63,488 bases of DNA from positions 1 through 63,488 of the forward strand of contig JASJCP010000026.1 in NCBI GenBank assembly GCA_030065935.1, given 5' to 3'. This stretch comes from Xenococcaceae cyanobacterium MO_167.B27 (GTDB lineage: Bacteria > Cyanobacteriota > Cyanobacteriia > Cyanobacteriales > Xenococcaceae). The position numbers and the translations under genes are program-made. The notes below the pieces were generated by a model. It was given only the letters and a program-made list of their open reading frames with translations, did no database searches and was not told the DNA's origin. Numbering within the stretch: the first letter of the stretch is position 1; the number at the start of each line of letters is the position of its first letter. This document shows, in pieces, positions 19,797-29,227 of the stretch.

Positions 19797-22475
19797 TTAC
19801 TTCCAATTGCCTACTAGAATATAAGGAGCCCAAAAGGTGGGTACTTCCCAATCTCGTTGGGGATTTTTCCAGAGTTCAAGTTGTGCTAGTCGCAAAGCCT
19901 CTGCTCGGGTCATTTGAGGATTTTTACTTAATTGCTGATAAAAATGTGCCATCAGAGTAGCTGTAGATTCATCACTAACTTGCCAGAGAGTAGCTATAGT
20001 ACTACTAGCACCAGTCCTGACTGCTATTCCTGCTAAACCTAAAGCTGCTCTGTCGTCTCCTACCGCAGTTTCACAAGCACTCAGCACCAAAAGATCGATT
20101 AATTTGGCACGGTTAGCATTCCTATTTTGCAATAATTTAGTGAAGTCTTGAAGAATTAGTAGTTGATCCCAAAGTAGGATAAAAGTTTTATTAGGATTAG
20201 AGCTAAATTGACCGTGGGTCGCCAAATGCACCACAGAAAAGGGTTCAGTATCTAGTTTTTGAGTTAAGTTAGTACTGTTAAATTGGTCGTTGAGGAGTGT
20301 TTGACTATCAATTTTAGAATTAATTGTTTCTACTTCTTTAGGGACGTTTTTTAATGCGGTAAACTTTTGGTTAGAGATTTGTAGTGATTGACTGACTCCT
20401 CCTACCAAAGCGGAAAATTGACCAGAAGGTGATTGAGGATTAAGTAATTGTAATCCAGGGGTTAAGGCAAGAGCATATTTTTCGAGGAGATATCTATCGC
20501 CATCATATAAAACAGACATGGGAATATTTTGTAAGATTCCATCCAGAACAAACACCAGAGTTTTGATCTGCTGCTTAGAGGAGTTTAATTGAGTTTCAAA
20601 AGGTTTGACTAACCAGCCATACACCTCACGGGATAGAGATTGAGTCTTTAAGAGTTCGCTAGGATCTAATAAGTTTATTCTCAGTTGGCGGATAGTTTCT
20701 GGTAGTTGATTTTCAGCTAGGGGTTGACTGTGATGATAAAATTTTTCTCCTGGTAGAGCTAGAATCACCTCTAAGCTTTGGGGTAAAATAATAGTGTAAA
20801 TTATGGCTGCATTCTTATCTATTTGTTCAATATCTTTTTGCTCAAAAACTAAACAAGCATCTTGAAAATAGTTATCTAATTCTGCTAATTGTAAGGCTTC
20901 AATAACATCACGAGCTTGAGCCAAATTAGTTTCAACTTCTTGTGTGGTAGTAGTGGGAGCTTGCAGTACTAAATCTGCTAATTCTCGATATACTGGTTCT
21001 ACTTGTTCTCGAAAAGAAAATTGAATTTCTCGATTTAGTGTAACTAACTCACTCCGCAAATTTTGTAGATTAGTAAAGGCAGCTTGATAAGCAACAATCG
21101 CTTTATTAATTTCTCCCTGTTCTCGATAGATTCTACCTAATTGCCATTGCCAACGATAAGCAATTTCTGCTGCATTATTAATTTGAGCAATATTTAAGGC
21201 TTGTTCCAGGAGTTGTTGGGGTTGGGCCTCTAACTGTAAGTTTTGTTCAAAAGCTAATTGTCCTAAATAACCATAACCAGAAGCAGCAATTCGTTTTGCG
21301 CCCATAGTTTCTGCTTCCACTATCATGTCAGTGTAAATTTGGGCAATATCTTCCCAAGAATAGCCTAATGTAATATCAGCTTTTTTCAGGTTAGTTAGAT
21401 TACGAGCCAACTTAAGTTTTGCTGAAATTGAGCGTCTGCTTGAGGATAAACTAGTCAAGTTAGTGTCAATTTCTTTGGCTATCTTTTTGGCTAATGAGAA
21501 TTGTTTTGTAGCAATTAAGAGATTAAGATACCTGAGTTTCGCGTCTAATCTTTCTGGAGATAACAAACTGTTGTTTAAGTCTGTCTGGGAAACTTGTTGA
21601 TAAATACTCAAAGCCTTTTGAGTTTCAGTTTCAAATAGCTCTAATTCTTCTTGCTCTCTAGCTTTAATAGCTTTAGCTTCATAGACTTTTGCCAAACTGA
21701 GTAAAATTCTACTTTCTAAAACAAGCGATCGCTGAGGTGTTTTTTGACTGAGAGTTAAACTATTTTCGAGGATAGTTTGAGCATAACATAATTGCCCCAT
21801 TAATAATAAGCTATTACCAATAGTACTCAATCCTTTAACTTGCCAAGAACCTGATTGGGGATTAACTCTTTGTAAAATAGTATTTATATCTTGCTCTTCT
21901 AAATTCTCACAACTAGAAAAAGATAAATCTAAAGCCTTTAAACTAGTCTTGCAAGCACGACGGAAAAAGCCCAAATTCTCGAAAGCTTGAGCGCGATTAA
22001 TATTTACTGCTTTTTCTCCTATAGAATCTCCTAATTGCTGATACCATTGGCTAGCTGTTTCCCAAGCAGATAAAGCCTGTTGCATTTTATCTCTATTAAA
22101 GTAAAGCTGTCCTTGAGCATTCCAAATTTGGGCTAGTATCTGCTGTTTACTAGAACTATTATTGTTGGTAGCAATTAAAGCTAAACCATAGTCAATTGCT
22201 TCCTGGGCTTTGTCCCAATTGCCTAACTTTTGCTGTACTAAAGAAATAAAACACTGTATCTGAGCTTGCTCTAAGGTTTTATTCTCATTAATAAAAGTTT
22301 GTGCTGCTGTTTCTAGTAAATTGAGAGACTCTTGATACAATCCCTGATTGTATGCGGATTGAGCTTTTTGAATTTGATTAGATGAGTTTAGCTGACTATT
22401 TCCTGGCACAGCCATATTAATAGTCAAAAATAAGCTTAAAATAGTGGTTAAAAATAATTTCAGCCAAGATTTCAT
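19797..22475 (-). CDS. TPR-CHAT protease-like protein
   Basis: An 892-aa protein with a signal sequence (about 1-28). A TPR array runs to about residue 480. The C-terminal CHAT domain (about 600-892), a caspase-like clan CD fold, retains its dyad: His754 in HLATHGQFSS and Cys801 in LLVLSACETAVGD, 47 residues apart as in the 55-58 kb paralogue. It is predicted to be an exported cysteine peptidase with a TPR sensor. It ends 37 bp from the convergent DUF928 gene. Substrates are unknown; the fold and active-site calls are solid. Confidence 0.9.
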   Translation of the reverse strand: MKSWLKLFLTTILSLFLTINMAVPGNSQLNSSNQIQKAQSAYNQGLYQESLNLLETAAQTFINENKTLEQAQIQCFISLVQQKLGNWDKAQEAIDYGLALIATNNNSSSKQQILAQIWNAQGQLYFNRDKMQQALSAWETASQWYQQLGDSIGEKAVNINRAQAFENLGFFRRACKTSLKALDLSFSSCENLEEQDINTILQRVNPQSGSWQVKGLSTIGNSLLLMGQLCYAQTILENSLTLSQKTPQRSLVLESRILLSLAKVYEAKAIKAREQEELELFETETQKALSIYQQVSQTDLNNSLLSPERLDAKLRYLNLLIATKQFSLAKKIAKEIDTNLTSLSSSRRSISAKLKLARNLTNLKKADITLGYSWEDIAQIYTDMIVEAETMGAKRIAASGYGYLGQLAFEQNLQLEAQPQQLLEQALNIAQINNAAEIAYRWQWQLGRIYREQGEINKAIVAYQAAFTNLQNLRSELVTLNREIQFSFREQVEPVYRELADLVLQAPTTTTQEVETNLAQARDVIEALQLAELDNYFQDACLVFEQKDIEQIDKNAAIIYTIILPQSLEVILALPGEKFYHHSQPLAENQLPETIRQLRINLLDPSELLKTQSLSREVYGWLVKPFETQLNSSKQQIKTLVFVLDGILQNIPMSVLYDGDRYLLEKYALALTPGLQLLNPQSPSGQFSALVGGVSQSLQISNQKFTALKNVPKEVETINSKIDSQTLLNDQFNSTNLTQKLDTEPFSVVHLATHGQFSSNPNKTFILLWDQLLILQDFTKLLQNRNANRAKLIDLLVLSACETAVGDDRAALGLAGIAVRTGASSTIATLWQVSDESTATLMAHFYQQLSKNPQMTRAEALRLAQLELWKNPQRDWEVPTFWAPYILVGNWK

Positions 22476-22554
22476 AAACTGATAACGAAGAGATTGAACA
22501 AAAATTATCGCAAGTGAACTTGATTTGCGCGGACATTATAATCCTGGTAAAAAT

Positions 22555-22735
22555 GGAATAGGGATTGGGGATTGGGGATTGGTGATTGGGGACTTGGGGA
22601 ATTGGGGACTTGGGGAATTGGGGATTGGTGATTGGGGACTTGGGGAATTGGGGACTGGTGGTTGATTTTACTTATTACTTATTACTTATTTCTTGCTCAT
22701 CCTTCATCTTTCATCCTTGATTCCTCATCTTTCAT
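22555..22735. repeat. Low-complexity tandem repeats (GGGGATTGGGGA type)
   Basis: Between the CHAT gene and resB, about 100 bp (22560-22660) is built from GGGGATT, GGTGATT and GGGGACTT-type units. TTATTACTTATT and TCATCCTTCATCTTT repeats follow. No coding potential is seen. Cyanobacterial spacers often contain such expanding repeats, which are prone to slippage. Confidence 0.75.
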
Positions 22736-22862
22736 CCTTGGGAGTAGGGAATAGGGCGAATTATGACACCTTGGGCTGGTTTTTCTAATTCAACATCAAA
22801 ATATTTAGGGGTTTAGCGATGCCAAACCCCAAAGGCAAATTATATGTATCAGATAACAAAAT

Positions 22863-24644
22863 CTAGGGAGTAGCAGCTAACTCCTGATTATCTGCTTTGT
22901 CACTTGACAAGGTTTCTGAAGGAGAATCTTGCTGTTTCTTTCTACGAAATTTCTTAGTTAAAGCTGGAGCGTAGAAAATTACTGCAATACCAGATACTAC
23001 TAAGACTGAACCCAACCAAGTTAACCCTGTTACTAAAGCAGGTTCTCTTTTTACTTGTAGAGTAGATTGTCTTAAATCTTCAGGATTCCAAGAAGCTTGG
23101 GCGATTTTCCATCCCTGATACCAGGTAGGATGATTCATCCACACTTTGCGAGGCTCTACTACATTATTAGCTTCATCTTCGATGCGGATTTTGCTGGTCC
23201 ACATAGCCACAGATTCCGAACCTTCATTGCGATCTACAATAAAGTCTTCTAGCTTAACAGCAAAAGGAATTTGCAACAGTTTGGGACTAAAAGCAGCGTA
23301 AATTTCCCCATTCTCGTCTCCAATAACTGTAGGTTCAGCCCAAGGTAGCCAGGTTTCTTTTCCTGAAGGAGTTTTTACTAGTAAGGCTGGTGAACCTTCA
23401 ACATTAGGATCATTACTGACTACAATATCCCGTTGCAGTTTAGCTTTAGGGATGTATTCTTCTAGGGTAATTTGAAAATCTGCCCAACCAGGAGTTACTG
23501 ACTGTCCAACCTCATATTTTCCAGACTTGAAGCCTTTAGAAGATTTAGCAGCATAATATATTTCCCCATCTTCTGCCACAATAACTCTAAAATAATCATT
23601 AGCCTGTGACAGTTGTACTTGATAGTTGAGGTCTAAATCAGCAATTGCTTCTCCTGAAACCACAGCATGAATGGGAGGAATTTCCTCTTTCCCGAAAATA
23701 AACCACCTTTCTAAACCTGTAGAGTTGGTTATTTCTAGTAATACCCCAGGATTATTTAAGTTGTCTGAGGCATTAATAGGGCGATTGTTGGCATCTAGAC
23801 GAAAATCAGGGAAAAATTTGAAAATTTTCAGTTCTAAATCTTTAAATTTAACCGATTGCTCCCGATTATCTTTTACATCAAAGGATTTGATTCCCTGATT
23901 GTAATTAATGGTAATTTCTCCCCAAGGATGTTGATTGTCCTCTTGAGGAGCAGTTAAAAGTTGTTTAAGCTCTGTTGAGTCTTTAGCTCTGACTATTCCT
24001 AACTCCGCAGGACCTACTGCAAAGGTATCATAACCACTAGGCGCAACAGCTAGAGAACGTTCTAGAGTTTGTCCCATGCGATCGCTGTGCAAGCTTAATT
24101 TGATTGCAGGGTTTTCTATCCCACCACCAGGGACAAAGTTGGCTACTTTAACAGTATTGTCGCTGTAGGCTTCTAACTCTAAGTCTCCTACAAATCGAGG
24201 ATTTACTCTCCCATCTTCTTTAATAAAAATATTGGCTCGCACAATTTCATTATCAGCATCTAAAACTTCTAGGGTGTCTCCTTCAACCCGAATCTGATTA
24301 TTTGCACCACTATCAGTTCTCACTAACAGCATTCCCTCAACTCCTAGATGAATTACTGCAGCAGAACCAGCAATAATTACAATTAATCCTAAATGAGTGA
24401 TGGCAAAACCAATTTTTCGCGCCCCCCTCCAAGGATAGCGAGATAAAGCAGATATCCCTAGATTCATCGCTAGCATGAACATCAAAGCCCCAAACCAAGG
24501 ACTTTTATAGATTTCTTGCTGTACTGTGGTTGAGCCTACTTGGGATTCATAAAAAGTTGCCCAAATTAAAATCCCTACAATAGCACTCAGTAAGGGAATT
24601 GCTAGTTTAATAGAACCAAAAAAGCGAACAATGCGATCAAACAT
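22863..24644 (-). CDS. resB: ResB-family cytochrome c biogenesis protein
   Basis: A 593-aa protein from ATG 24644; an upstream in-frame start at 24791 runs through mobile-element debris and is rejected. ResB/Ccs1 proteins act with CcsA in system II haem delivery for c-type cytochromes at the thylakoid/plasma membrane. Helices lie near residues 13-30, 47-62 and 75-95 and at the C-terminus (about 543-562). A large exported domain with HPTWYQGWKIAQASW sits before the last helix. This is the long ResB variant; a classical Ccs1 may exist elsewhere. Confidence 0.82.
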   Translation of the reverse strand: MFDRIVRFFGSIKLAIPLLSAIVGILIWATFYESQVGSTTVQQEIYKSPWFGALMFMLAMNLGISALSRYPWRGARKIGFAITHLGLIVIIAGSAAVIHLGVEGMLLVRTDSGANNQIRVEGDTLEVLDADNEIVRANIFIKEDGRVNPRFVGDLELEAYSDNTVKVANFVPGGGIENPAIKLSLHSDRMGQTLERSLAVAPSGYDTFAVGPAELGIVRAKDSTELKQLLTAPQEDNQHPWGEITINYNQGIKSFDVKDNREQSVKFKDLELKIFKFFPDFRLDANNRPINASDNLNNPGVLLEITNSTGLERWFIFGKEEIPPIHAVVSGEAIADLDLNYQVQLSQANDYFRVIVAEDGEIYYAAKSSKGFKSGKYEVGQSVTPGWADFQITLEEYIPKAKLQRDIVVSNDPNVEGSPALLVKTPSGKETWLPWAEPTVIGDENGEIYAAFSPKLLQIPFAVKLEDFIVDRNEGSESVAMWTSKIRIEDEANNVVEPRKVWMNHPTWYQGWKIAQASWNPEDLRQSTLQVKREPALVTGLTWLGSVLVVSGIAVIFYAPALTKKFRRKKQQDSPSETLSSDKADNQELAATP

Positions 24645-24689
24645 GAATTTATAGACTTTGCTTGTTGAGTGAAATTTATCAATTAGCTT

Positions 24690-24877
24690 AATCTCGCAGA
24701 AGCCCCAGATCGTATTGCTTTGCAATCGGTGTGGGATGAATGCGAAAAAAAAGTGCCTATGTATTCTGGAATAACGTAGTTCTAAAAGCAATAATAGAAC
24801 TTAAGCTAATGACAAAGGCTGTCTTTTTTAAGAAGCCCACACGCTCTCTTGTTAACAGTCAGTGTGTGGAGTTGTCA
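24690..24877 (+). mobile_element. Possible IS200/IS605-type end remnants
   Basis: Two hairpin-bearing stretches look like TnpB element ends. One (about 24690-24742) has AGAAGCCCC, a stem ATTGC-TTT-GCAAT and the tail GGGATGAATGCG. The other (about 24831-24877) has GAAGCCCACAC, a loop, GTGTGTGG and the tail AGTTGTCAC. Both share the GAAGCC...hairpin...tail layout of the solo end at 1837-1863. No transposase frame is left. The rest of the 490-bp spacer up to 25135 holds nothing I recognise. Confidence 0.35.
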
Positions 24878-25135
24878 CTTAACCAGAATTTGACCAATAC
24901 TATTTGTTACTTCATTGATTCTACAACTGTTTAAGGCAAGAGATTAACTGTGAAGTACCCCAACTTACTTCATTGACGTTGGAGCGCACCTTTGCTCAAG
25001 GCTTAACCGTCTTGATACACAGCGTTTCAACTGTCTCTTGAGGCATAAAAAATCTTGCATTAGTCTGATAAATCTTGGTTACTCAGACAGTGAGATAGTC
25101 TGTCACCCCTCATGAATTTTTAGCTTAATCTTTAC

Positions 25136-25684
25136 CTAGTCACCCAAACAATATAAAACATCAGTCCTCATTGCATATTTAGTACCATTCCGAACAATGC
25201 ACCCTTCATGGCGAATTTTGTGTTGAAAAATGGCAACTCTTCCAGGTTTCGGAATAACAGTTTGTTCAATTTGTTCTTGGAATCTAGTCTCTCCACCCTC
25301 AAAGTCATCATTGAGATATACCAAGACAGAATGCAATGTAATTTGGTTCTCATTCGGTCGATACCAGTGATCCATGTGCGGTAAAAAGCGTTGTCCTGAC
25401 CGATATCTATACATCCTCAAACGTTCGTTTAATCCCATCAATTCATACTCTCCCATTTTTTCAGAAACATGGGGACGTAACCGTTTAAAAAGCTCTTTCG
25501 ATATAAGGGGATCGTCTCGTATTACCCGATCTTGATCTCGATACATCGGATTGTTTGTTGCGAGTGTGGGGGAAGAACTTTCAATCAGGCGGATAAACTC
25601 AGCACATTCTTTGGGGGAATAGATATTCTCAACCACCCATAGCAAGGGTTCTGACTCAAACCGCATTGGAACGTTACAAACCAT
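25136..25684 (-). CDS. 2-oxoglutarate/Fe(II)-dependent dioxygenase (prolyl 4-hydroxylase-like)
   Basis: A 182-aa protein with the double-stranded beta-helix signature of the P4H family. The iron ligands are His and Asp in LPHMDHWYR and His in KIRHEGCIV, and the 2OG-binding basic residue lies in KYAMRTDVLY. The segment VLVYLNDDFEGGETRF is highly typical. It should hydroxylate a protein or small molecule; the substrate cannot be predicted. It is cytoplasmic, with no signal peptide. A small DNA-binding-like gene follows 93 bp upstream on the same strand. Confidence 0.9.
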   Translation of the reverse strand: MVCNVPMRFESEPLLWVVENIYSPKECAEFIRLIESSSPTLATNNPMYRDQDRVIRDDPLISKELFKRLRPHVSEKMGEYELMGLNERLRMYRYRSGQRFLPHMDHWYRPNENQITLHSVLVYLNDDFEGGETRFQEQIEQTVIPKPGRVAIFQHKIRHEGCIVRNGTKYAMRTDVLYCLGD

Positions 25685-25777
25685 TCTCCATCTCCTAAAC
25701 TATATTTAAACCCCTGAAATAGACTTCAATTAACAATCAACTATCCACAATTAATTTTCAACCAGTAACTTGCGGTG

Positions 25778-26098
25778 CTATATTTGCTTCAACTTATTAA
25801 TTATTGTTTCCTCGATCCATTGAGAAGGAGATAAACCACTTTCTGCGATCGCCATATCTAATTTTTCATCTAAATCTTTAGGTAGTGAAAAAGTCCGTTG
25901 TTTTCCTTTACCCACTCCCACAAACACCCCTGCTTCATTTCTTTCCAGATTAACTGTTCTTTTCCTAGGTGGTTCAGAGATCGCTTTATCTATATCCCAA
26001 CCTGCTCGAATCCGGTTATACAAGGTGGTTCGAGAAATCTTATTTTTTATGGCGATCGCTAATTTGTCTGGGGGAACAAGTTTTCCTACTTTTGGCAT
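25778..26098 (-). CDS. Small DNA-binding-like protein (HTH plus ribbon-helix-helix)
   Basis: A 106-aa basic protein. The N-terminal part contains SRTTLYNRIRAGWDIDKAI, which resembles HTH segments found in mobile-element and homing-endonuclease proteins. The C-terminal part TFSLPKDLDEKLDMAIAES with SQWIEETI looks like a ribbon-helix-helix of the CopG/Arc type. No toxin partner is adjacent. It may be an orphan regulator or antitoxin-like protein. ATG start; AT-rich DNA upstream. Confidence 0.6.
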   Translation of the reverse strand: MPKVGKLVPPDKLAIAIKNKISRTTLYNRIRAGWDIDKAISEPPRKRTVNLERNEAGVFVGVGKGKQRTFSLPKDLDEKLDMAIAESGLSPSQWIEETIINKLKQI

Positions 26099-26414
26099 AA
26101 TTCCGTAAAATTATGGTAATTTATCATTTGCTTATGGTATTATAAAAGCAAAAAAACCGCCAATTTGGAACTATTGTGATATTAATCGCAGATTAACCAG
26201 GGTTTAAACTAAGCTGGATTCTGATACCAATTCTATTGAGGATTGCTACACTTCGGTTGTGAAAGGCAAGGTTGCTCCTGGTGGCAAGAGGCAACAGGCA
26301 ATCCGCTTTTCTTGCAATAGGGAAGAGGCATTCATATTCAGAGAATTGATGTATAGCAGTATTTTGGGAAATTAGTGTTACTAGAAACTTTAAGTGTAAT
26401 TTTATGTTTCAGAT
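26099..26414. other. 316-bp spacer with MITE-like sequence
   Basis: No gene is seen. The 11-mer ATACCAATTCT at 26224-26234 is identical to the left terminus of the palindromic element at 29503-29633, so a fragment of that repeat family may lie here. A stretch rich in GGCAAGAGGCAACAGGCAA follows (about 26280-26310). Confidence 0.35.
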
Positions 26415-26678
26415 CTAATCAACATCTTGATCTGCTAAACAATTAAGAATTAACTCTTGTTGAACATTTAGCTTCTGAGAGCTATCAGTTTCATCAGGTA
26501 GTGAGTTAGCGTAAGCAAAACCCAATAAAGCACTAAGTATCATCAGAGGAATCCCAATAAACAGAAACAGGAGAAATTGACCAAAATAGACTCTAATTGC
26601 CAGACCCATTAAATTTGCGCTACTGTAATCAATATGCCATTTTCCTTCTGAGTCTTGATAAACATTTTCAACTTCCAT
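26415..26678 (-). CDS. Hypothetical single-pass membrane protein, 87 aa
   Basis: ATG 26678 is preferred because an AGAGAAG ribosome site lies just upstream; a longer frame begins at 26717. The protein begins EVENVYQDSEGKWHIDYSSA and has one strong membrane segment (about 33-58), then a polar tail. I do not recognise a family. It is divergent from trmFO, with 113 bp between their starts. Confidence 0.55.
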   Translation of the reverse strand: MEVENVYQDSEGKWHIDYSSANLMGLAIRVYFGQFLLFLFIGIPLMILSALLGFAYANSLPDETDSSQKLNVQQELILNCLADQDVD

Positions 26679-26791
26679 CGCTATTCTTCTCTTTAAATAC
26701 TGGCTATCACCACTCAATAATATTCAGAAAAAATCACACAGTACCATTAATTAAAGATAACCTAGATATCTGACCCAAAACCTAGATCGAG

Positions 26792-28156
26792 ATGACCCAA
26801 GATAGAGTAGTAGTAATTGGTGGTGGTTTAGCAGGAACAGAAGCAGCATGGCAAATTGCGAGGGCTGGAGTTCCTGTAACCTTATATGAAATGCGTCCTG
26901 TGAGAACTTCCCCCGCCCATCATAGTAAAGAATTAGCAGAATTAGTCTGTAGTAATTCCTTTGGGGCAATGTCCAGCGATCGCGCTGCTGGCTTATTACA
27001 CGAAGAGTTACGCCGTTTAGGTTCGATCGTGATTGGTACTGCGGACAAGCATTCTGTCCCTGCTGGTGGTGCTTTAGCAGTGGATAGAGGGGTATTTAGC
27101 ACAGAACTTACTACCACTTTGGCAAATCATCCTTTAATAGATTTACGACGGGAAGAAGTAACCAAAATTCCCACAGAAGGAGTAGTAGTATTAACCACTG
27201 GACCTCTTACTAGTCCCCTACTTACAGAAGACTTGCAACGGTTTACGGGGATGGAATACATGAGTTTCTTTGATGCTGCTAGTCCGATTATAGTGGGAGA
27301 GTCCATCAATAGAGATATTGCTTTTAAAGCATCTCGTTACGACAAAGGAGAAGCAGCCTATCTCAACTGTCCCATGAATAAGGAACAGTATTTACATTTT
27401 CATCAAGAACTATCTCAAGCAGAACAAGCGGAATTAAAAGATTTTGAACGGGAAACAGCGAAATTTTTTGAAGGATGCCTCCCCATCGAAGAATTAGCCC
27501 AACGAGGCGAAGATACGATGCGTTATGGTCCTTTAAAACCTGTCGGATTATTTGATGCACGTTTAGGAGACTTCCGCGCTCCTGAAAACAAAGATAAACG
27601 CCCTTATGCAGTAGTGCAACTACGTCAGGAAGATAAAGCAGGACAACTGTGGAATATGGTAGGGTTTCAAACTAACCTGCGTTGGGGAGAACAAAAACGA
27701 GTCTTTAGATTAATACCAGGGTTAGAAAATGCAGAATTTGTCCGTATGGGAGTGATGCACCGTAACACCTTTATTAACTCTCCTGAACTATTACACCCTT
27801 CTTTACAATTTAAAACTCGTAATACTTTACTAGCTGCTGGTCAATTAGTAGGGACAGAAGGTTATACTGCTGCTGCTGCTGGAGGTTGGTTAGCAGGGAC
27901 AAATGCTGCGCGATTATTTCTCTCTCAAGAAACTGTCACTCTACCCGCAACTATGATGATGGGTGCATTGTTTGAGTTTATCAGTTCCGCTTCTCCCAAA
28001 CACTTTCAACCGATGCCCCCTAATTTCGGCATTCTTCCGCAATTACCCCAGAGAATCCGTAATAAACGAGAAAGATACGGCAAATATCGCGATCGCGCTT
28101 TAGCTGACTTGGAAACTTGGCAATTGGAAGTAACCCGCAATATTGTGTGCCAATAA
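26792..28156 (+). CDS. trmFO: TrmFO, folate-dependent tRNA m5U54 methyltransferase
   Basis: A 454-aa flavoprotein that methylates U54 of tRNA using methylenetetrahydrofolate. The FAD motif [21 protein letters not shown] is at the N-terminus, followed by the family segments [24 protein letters not shown] and [10 protein letters not shown]. The C-terminus contains [20 protein letters not shown]. Length is normal. A TnpB remnant begins directly after its stop codon. Confidence 0.97.
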   Translation: MTQDRVVVIGGGLAGTEAAWQIARAGVPVTLYEMRPVRTSPAHHSKELAELVCSNSFGAMSSDRAAGLLHEELRRLGSIVIGTADKHSVPAGGALAVDRGVFSTELTTTLANHPLIDLRREEVTKIPTEGVVVLTTGPLTSPLLTEDLQRFTGMEYMSFFDAASPIIVGESINRDIAFKASRYDKGEAAYLNCPMNKEQYLHFHQELSQAEQAELKDFERETAKFFEGCLPIEELAQRGEDTMRYGPLKPVGLFDARLGDFRAPENKDKRPYAVVQLRQEDKAGQLWNMVGFQTNLRWGEQKRVFRLIPGLENAEFVRMGVMHRNTFINSPELLHPSLQFKTRNTLLAAGQLVGTEGYTAAAAGGWLAGTNAARLFLSQETVTLPATMMMGALFEFISSASPKHFQPMPPNFGILPQLPQRIRNKRERYGKYRDRALADLETWQLEVTRNIVCQ

Positions 28157-28157
28157 A

Positions 28158-28521
28158 TTAACAGACAAATTTGATTATCTCTATTTTGAGACACTGAATC
28201 TTAGGGGAATGCAGAGACTATGAGGACGAAAAATAAGTGCCGATCGCTTTCTCTGAATTCCTCAAAATACTAGAATATGTAGCAGACAAAAAAGAGAAAG
28301 TTGTTAGTTATATTGACCAGTGGTATCCAAGTACTAAAACTTGCTCTGTTTGTAACTATGTTTTAGATGAATTGCCATTAGATGTTAGATACTGGACTTG
28401 TCCTAGCTGTTCTACAAAGCATGGTCGTGATTCAAATAGTTCGGTCAATATTTTAAGAGTTGGGGCTTCAACTCTGGGGTTAGGAGATGTAAGACTGTCT
28501 CGGACAGCAATCTCTGCTTGA
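28158..28521 (+). pseudogene. tnpB: Degraded TnpB (IS200/IS605 OrfB) C-terminal fragment
   Basis: TnpB homology starts right after the trmFO stop with LTDKFDYLYFETLNLRGMQR. It is broken by TGA at 28221-28223 (where TnpB has Trp) and then by a +1 frameshift around 28236-28245. It continues as FSEFLKILEYVADKK, SYIDQWYPSTKTCSVCNYVL and CPSCSTKHGRDSNSSVNIL. The zinc ribbon (CSVC/CPSC) and the last RuvC aspartate (GRD) can still be read, but the N-terminal half and two catalytic acids are gone. It is dead as a nuclease. Confidence 0.9.
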
Positions 28522-28562
28522 GCCTCGAATCCCCGCCAATTTTATTGTGGGGAGTAGGTCAA
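28522..28562 (+). mobile_element. Right end of the TnpB element
   Basis: Immediately after the tnpB remnant, CCCC (28531-28534) pairs with GGGG (28549-28552) around an AT-rich loop, followed by AGTAGGTCAA. This hairpin-plus-tag is the usual right end and omega-RNA 3' scaffold of such elements; a guide would start near 28563, in the leader of the next gene. Confidence 0.6.
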
Positions 28563-28596
28563 GATAAGTTGTTAGTTCTATGGGTAAATATTAGTG

Positions 28597-29067
28597 ATGA
28601 CAATTACTCAGCTATTTGATATAGCCAATATCTTTGTTCTTCCTTTCTGGGCTTTAATGATTTTTCTACCTAAATGGGGAGTCACTAAAAAAGTAATGGA
28701 GTCTTTTCTACCATTTGTCGCCCTAGCTGGTTTATACATCTATCTTTTTTTAGGAACAATTACTCCTGAATCCGCTCAAGCCTTGTCCAATCCTCAATTA
28801 GCAGATATTGCCCAGTTTTTTGCTGATGAAAGAATCGCAGCTACGGGATGGGTTCATTTTTTAGTGCTAGATTTGTTTGTTGGTCGCTGGATTTATTGGG
28901 AAGGTCAGAAAACTGGAGTTTGGACAGTTCACTCTCTAATTCTCTGTCTCTTTGCTGGACCAATTGGATTACTCTCCCATATTCTCACAGCCTGGATTAA
29001 AGAGCGGTTTTTTTCGGCTTCAGAAGAGGAAGCAAGTTCTATCTCTGTAACTCCTCAGAAAAGCTAA
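28597..29067 (+). CDS. ABA4-like membrane protein (DUF4281)
   Basis: A 156-aa protein with four membrane helices (roughly 5-25, 32-54, 82-105 and 115-135). Diagnostic segments are NIFVLPFWALMIFLPKW, GWVHFLVLDLFVGRWIYWEG and LLSHILTAWI, which match the DUF4281/ABA4 family. In plants ABA4 is needed for neoxanthin formation; the cyanobacterial role is not established. The tandem GTG-ATG favours the ATG at 28597. It follows a TnpB right end by 34 bp, so its promoter may have been remodelled. Confidence 0.85.
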   Translation: MTITQLFDIANIFVLPFWALMIFLPKWGVTKKVMESFLPFVALAGLYIYLFLGTITPESAQALSNPQLADIAQFFADERIAATGWVHFLVLDLFVGRWIYWEGQKTGVWTVHSLILCLFAGPIGLLSHILTAWIKERFFSASEEEASSISVTPQKS

Positions 29068-29087
29068 TTAGTTGACACTCCCACGCC

Positions 29088-29111
29088 CTACCCTTACAAG
29101 GGTAGGTTTTT
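29088..29111 (+). terminator. Rho-independent terminator after the ABA4-like gene
   Basis: CTACCCTT/AAGGGTAG forms a perfect 8-bp stem with a 2-nt linker (29088-29105), then GTTTTT. It lies 21 bp after the stop codon. The preceding GTTGACACTCCCACG is also seen at ends of TnpB elements in cyanobacteria, so part of an insertion may have supplied it. Confidence 0.65.
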
Positions 29112-29227
29112 AACAAAAGGGCTTGTAACAGTTTCAGATAATCTTAACAAATCTGGATAAATATCGTAATTTCTTGTCGTAAATTAATAGCTAGACTGTT
29201 ATAACTCGTGTCTGGTAGATTTATAAA

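Noticed and set aside
22555-22735. Regularly repeated GGGGATT blocks as a CRISPR array
   Set aside because: Units are 7-15 bp, have no unique spacers of constant length, and no cas genes lie nearby.
24645-24791. 49-residue N-terminal extension of ResB
   Set aside because: It is encoded by element debris, and the ATG at 24644 begins the conserved helix immediately.
24740-24934. 64-codon plus-strand frame upstream of resB
   Set aside because: It lies across two element-end hairpins, has odd composition and no ribosome site.
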